A stretch of 53,335 bases of DNA, from positions 1 to 53,335 of the forward strand of contig PAHR01000003.1 of assembly GCA_002705265.1 (NCBI GenBank). Reading direction: 5' to 3'. The translations under genes were made by a program, and so were the position numbers. Below are positions 51,058 through 53,335 of this stretch, one piece after another. Under the pieces are notes generated by a model. The model was not told the origin of the DNA, did not search any database, and saw nothing but the letters and a program-made list of their open reading frames with translations. The first letter of the stretch is position 1. The number at the start of each line of letters is the position of its first letter. Source of the DNA: Pelagibacteraceae bacterium. GTDB taxonomy: Bacteria > Pseudomonadota > Alphaproteobacteria > HIMB59.

Positions 51058-51093
51058 AATCGGGCTACCTAATAATTATTAAATAGCCCGATT
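51058..51093 (-). other. Hairpin between aapJ and aapQ
   Basis: Arms 51058-51067 (AATCGGGCTA on the plus strand) and 51084-51093 pair perfectly over 10 bp with a 16-base AT-rich loop. On the minus-strand transcript no U tract follows, so it is more like an RNA-stability or partial-termination element after the binding-protein gene than a full terminator. Similar structures after malE or hisJ keep periplasmic components more abundant than permeases. Confidence 0.65.
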
Positions 51094-51103
51094 AAAGTTG
51101 TTT

Positions 51104-52135
51104 TTATCTAAATGGAGGTGCGTATAGAATACCACCATCTTTATAAAGAGCGTTTAATCCTCTTTGAATATTAATTGGTGTGTTTGGACCAATATGCTTT
51201 TCAAAGCTTTCAGAATAGTTTCCTACTTGCTTAATGATCTGATAAGCCCAATCATCTGATAGACCAAGCCACTGACCGTAACCAGCACCAGTATCTCCTA
51301 CCTGAGCAACACCAAGAAGTCTTAGAACTTCTGGGTCTTTTGAGTTTTTCATTTCATCAACATTTGAAGAAGTAATTCCTTTTTCCTCAGCAATGATCAT
51401 TGCATTTAGAGACCATCTTACGATATCTGCCCATGCGCCATCACCATGTCTCACTGAAGGTCCTAAAGGCTCTTTAGACACAATTTCAGGTAACACAACG
51501 TGTGCACTTGGGTCAGGATAACCTGCTCTACTTGCATATAATCCAGAAGCGTCAGTTGTATAAACATCACATCTTCCAGCAGTATAAGCTGCATCAGCTT
51601 CAGAGTTAGTTTCAACAGGAACAGCTTCGTAGCTCATTCCGTTAGCACTAAAGTAATCAGCTAAGTTCATTTCTGTTGTAGTTCCAACTTGAATACATAC
51701 AGAAGCACCATCTAATTCACTAGCACTTGAAACTCCAAGAGATGCAGGTACCATGAATCCTTGACCATCATAATAGTTTACACCAACAAATTCTAAACCT
51801 AGCTCAACATCTCTTTGAAGAGTCCAAGTTGTATTTCTTGAAAGCATATCGATTTCACCTGATTGAAGAACAGTGAATCTAACTTTTGATGTAGTTGGTA
51901 CAAATTCAACTTTTGTAGCATCTCCAAAAACAGCAGCTGCAACAGCACGACATACGTCTACGTCAATACCTTCCCATACTCCTGCATCGTTTGGTAAACC
52001 AAAGCCAGCTAAACCTGTATTTGAACCACACTTCAACATTCCTCTTGCTTTAACATCATCTAAAGTTGCCGCAAAAGAAGTAGAAGTGAAAAGCACTAAT
52101 GTAAGTGCCATTAATAAAGACTTTAATTGTCTCAT
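51104..52135 (-). CDS. aapJ: General L-amino-acid ABC transporter, periplasmic binding protein AapJ
   Basis: Secreted substrate-binding protein of the family-3 (GltI/AapJ) type. Signal peptide about residues 1-22 (LLMALTLVLFTSTSFAA), then GMLKCGSNTGLAGFGLPND, GIDVDVCRAVAAAVFGD, DMLSRNTTWTLQRDVELG and a C-terminal half typical of AapJ (GNYSESFEKHIGPNTPINIQ). 343 residues is normal. A strong AGGAGG lies 7 bases before the ATG, and base usage is less AT-rich than neighbours (many GCT/GCA/GGT codons), as expected of a highly expressed protein. Confidence 0.95.
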   Translation of the reverse strand: MRQLKSLLMALTLVLFTSTSFAATLDDVKARGMLKCGSNTGLAGFGLPNDAGVWEGIDVDVCRAVAAAVFGDATKVEFVPTTSKVRFTVLQSGEIDMLSRNTTWTLQRDVELGLEFVGVNYYDGQGFMVPASLGVSSASELDGASVCIQVGTTTEMNLADYFSANGMSYEAVPVETNSEADAAYTAGRCDVYTTDASGLYASRAGYPDPSAHVVLPEIVSKEPLGPSVRHGDGAWADIVRWSLNAMIIAEEKGITSSNVDEMKNSKDPEVLRLLGVAQVGDTGAGYGQWLGLSDDWAYQIIKQVGNYSESFEKHIGPNTPINIQRGLNALYKDGGILYAPPFR

Positions 52136-52385
52136 TATTTATCCTCCTATAATTATAGAACAGGCAAACTACCATAATGGAGGAATAAATCTATATAATT
52201 CAATAAAAAAAAATAAATACAAATTATCTAACTTGTCCTATAAAACTAATACTTATCTACAGATTGTTTGATAAATTTAATTGAAATCTAATCGATTTTA
52301 ATTTAAATATGCTACCAAATTCATACTATCGTGGTATATTGTATACCACGGTTGTACGCGCTTAAAGAGAGGAAATTTAATAATA
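52136..52385. promoter_or_regulatory. Divergent aapJ / fhs intergenic region
   Basis: 250 bases, the longest gene-free stretch here. It must hold promoters for both aapJ (-) and fhs (+). For fhs, TTGAAA at 52281-52286 and TAAATA at 52304-52309 are 17 bases apart (the -10 is a weak match). A perfect inverted repeat at 52330-52350 lies just downstream. A tract of nine As is near 52205. Otherwise AT-rich with no small gene. Confidence 0.45.
52330..52350 (+). promoter_or_regulatory. Perfect 9-bp inverted repeat in the fhs leader
   Basis: CGTGGTATA (52330-52338), loop TTG, TATACCACG (52342-52350). Ending 36 bases before the fhs ATG and followed by a GAGAGGAAA ribosome-binding region, it could be an operator for a dimeric regulator or an RNA hairpin. 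It is GC-richer than the surroundings. I cannot assign a regulator. Confidence 0.5.
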
Positions 52386-53335
52386 ATGTCAGAAGTTAAA
52401 TCAGATATAGAAATAGCTAGAGCTGCGAATAAAATAAATATCAAAGAGGTTGCAGCAAAAATTAATGTACCAGGGGAAAATTTAATTCAGTATGGTCACG
52501 ATGCCGCAAAAATTGATTTTAACTTTATTGAAAAATCAAAAAGTAACAAAAATGGAAAATTAATTCTTGTAACCGCTATATCGCCTACTCCAGCAGGTGA
52601 AGGAAAAACAACTACCTCTGTTGGTCTTACAGACGGTTTAAATAAAATTGGAAAAAAATCTATTGTTGCTCTTAGAGAGCCAAGTTTAGGTCCGTGCTTC
52701 GGAATGAAAGGTGGTGCAGCTGGAGGTGGCTATGCACAAGTTGTACCTATGGAAGAAATTAATTTACATTTTACAGGAGACTTTCATGCAATTACTGCTG
52801 CTCATAATTTACTATCATCTTTAATTGATAATCATATTTATTGGGGAAATGAATTAGAAATTGATCAAAGAAGAATTACCTGGGGTAGAGTCGTAGATCT
52901 TGGAGATAGATCTCTTAGAAAAGTTAATGTCAATTTAGGAGGTATATCAAATGGATTTCCTCGTGAAGATAAATTTGACATTACTGTTGCAAGTGAAATT
53001 ATGGCTATTTTCTGTTTAGCAACAGATATTAACGACCTTCAAAAAAGAATAGGAGATATAATTATTGCATACAGAAGAGATAAAAGTCCTGTATATGCTA
53101 GAGACGTTAAAGCTGAAGGTCCTATGACTGTGCTTTTAAAAAATGCTTTAATGCCAAATCTTGTTCAGACTCTTGAAAATAATCCAGCTATTATTCATGG
53201 AGGGCCTTTTGCGAATATTGCTCATGGATGTAACACTGTAATAGCAACAACTACTGCTTTAAAACTAGCAGATTATGTTGTAACTGAAGCTGGTTTTGGA
53301 GCTGACCTTGGAGCGGAAAAGTTTTTAGATATTAA
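52386..53335 (+). CDS. fhs: Formate-tetrahydrofolate ligase (N-terminal part, runs off the window)
   Basis: ATP-dependent synthesis of 10-formyl-THF from formate. The 316 codons in view start [15 protein letters not shown] and show the P-loop-like [14 protein letters not shown] near 72-85, [35 protein letters not shown] and, late in the segment, [14 protein letters not shown], all family landmarks of a ~555-residue enzyme. The gene is cut by the window end, with no frame problem. It links to the 5-formyl-THF cyclo-ligase gene in one-carbon metabolism. Confidence 0.96.
   Translation, partial: MSEVKSDIEIARAANKINIKEVAAKINVPGENLIQYGHDAAKIDFNFIEKSKSNKNGKLILVTAISPTPAGEGKTTTSVGLTDGLNKIGKKSIVALREPSLGPCFGMKGGAAGGGYAQVVPMEEINLHFTGDFHAITAAHNLLSSLIDNHIYWGNELEIDQRRITWGRVVDLGDRSLRKVNVNLGGISNGFPREDKFDITVASEIMAIFCLATDINDLQKRIGDIIIAYRRDKSPVYARDVKAEGPMTVLLKNALMPNLVQTLENNPAIIHGGPFANIAHGCNTVIATTTALKLADYVVTEAGFGADLGAEKFLDI

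Noticed and set aside
51873-52271. 132-codon plus-strand frame over the start of aapJ
   Set aside because: Its first half mirrors the aapJ signal and N-domain; the second half is intergenic, and no motif is visible.
1-53335. tRNA genes, CRISPR arrays, insertion sequences, phage genes
   Set aside because: No cloverleaf with conserved arms, no regularly spaced direct repeats, and no transposase or integrase motif was found in any gap.

Overview
The window comes from a small, AT-rich, densely packed genome and most resembles a streamlined (probably marine) alphaproteobacterium. Alphaproteobacterial marks are 5-aminolevulinate synthase (C4 haem route), a DUF1013/TrcR regulator, a DUF4164-like gene ahead of zapA, the tilS-ftsH-glmM and tolQRAB-pal-cpoB order, hisZ next to purA, and an AapJQMP general amino-acid transporter. 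Genus cannot be fixed; SAR11-, HIMB59/AEGEAN-169- or SAR116-like lineages are all possible. Intergenic gaps are short, many genes overlap by 1-11 bases, and I found no tRNA, rRNA, CRISPR array, IS element or prophage.

Layout. 0-15.2 kb: rpoH (+) meets a long minus-strand block: DUF4164-like, zapA, 5-FCL, YmdB-type phosphodiesterase, yebC, a small PDDEXK-type nuclease in the place where ruvCAB commonly lies, tolQRAB, pal, cpoB, tilS, ftsH, glmM, hisZ, purA. 15.3-21.4 kb (+): tkt, gap, class I fba (no pgk), efp, suhB, rpmE, trcR. 21.3-26.7 kb (-): photolyase, FAD amine-oxidase-like protein, DUF1365, cyclopropane-fatty-acid-synthase-like methyltransferase and DUF3833 lipoprotein, a set often tied to light/singlet-oxygen stress, preceded by rpmG. 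26.8-37.2 kb: trhO and a haem region holding hemA, a hemC-hemD-like fusion, hemB, hemE, hemH, hemF and a gammaproteobacterial-style hemG, enough for glycine plus succinyl-CoA to protohaem, with a cytochrome b561 and a flavin monooxygenase/flavin reductase pair inside it.

37.3-48 kb is accessory: MATE exporter, RhlE-type helicase with a leader of mutually exclusive hairpins, cysteine hydrolase, three LysE/ArgO/RhtB-type exporters, lone TAXI-like binding protein, TauE/SafE permease, DUF3445 haem protein, PqiA-like protein, M19 dipeptidase and several very small ORFs. Two genes here are interrupted at homopolymers (A11 near 43.64 kb and T10 near 46.67 kb), both restored by removing one base. 48-52.1 kb (-) is aapJQMP with a strong hairpin after aapJ. 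The window ends inside fhs (+), whose leader contains a perfect 9-bp inverted repeat.

Most worth a second look: the complete haem locus with its HemCD fusion and HemG; the photolyase whose full reading frame has no ATG/GTG/TTG start; the switching-hairpin leader of the helicase; the small PDDEXK protein replacing the usual ruv genes; and the paired homopolymer frameshifts.
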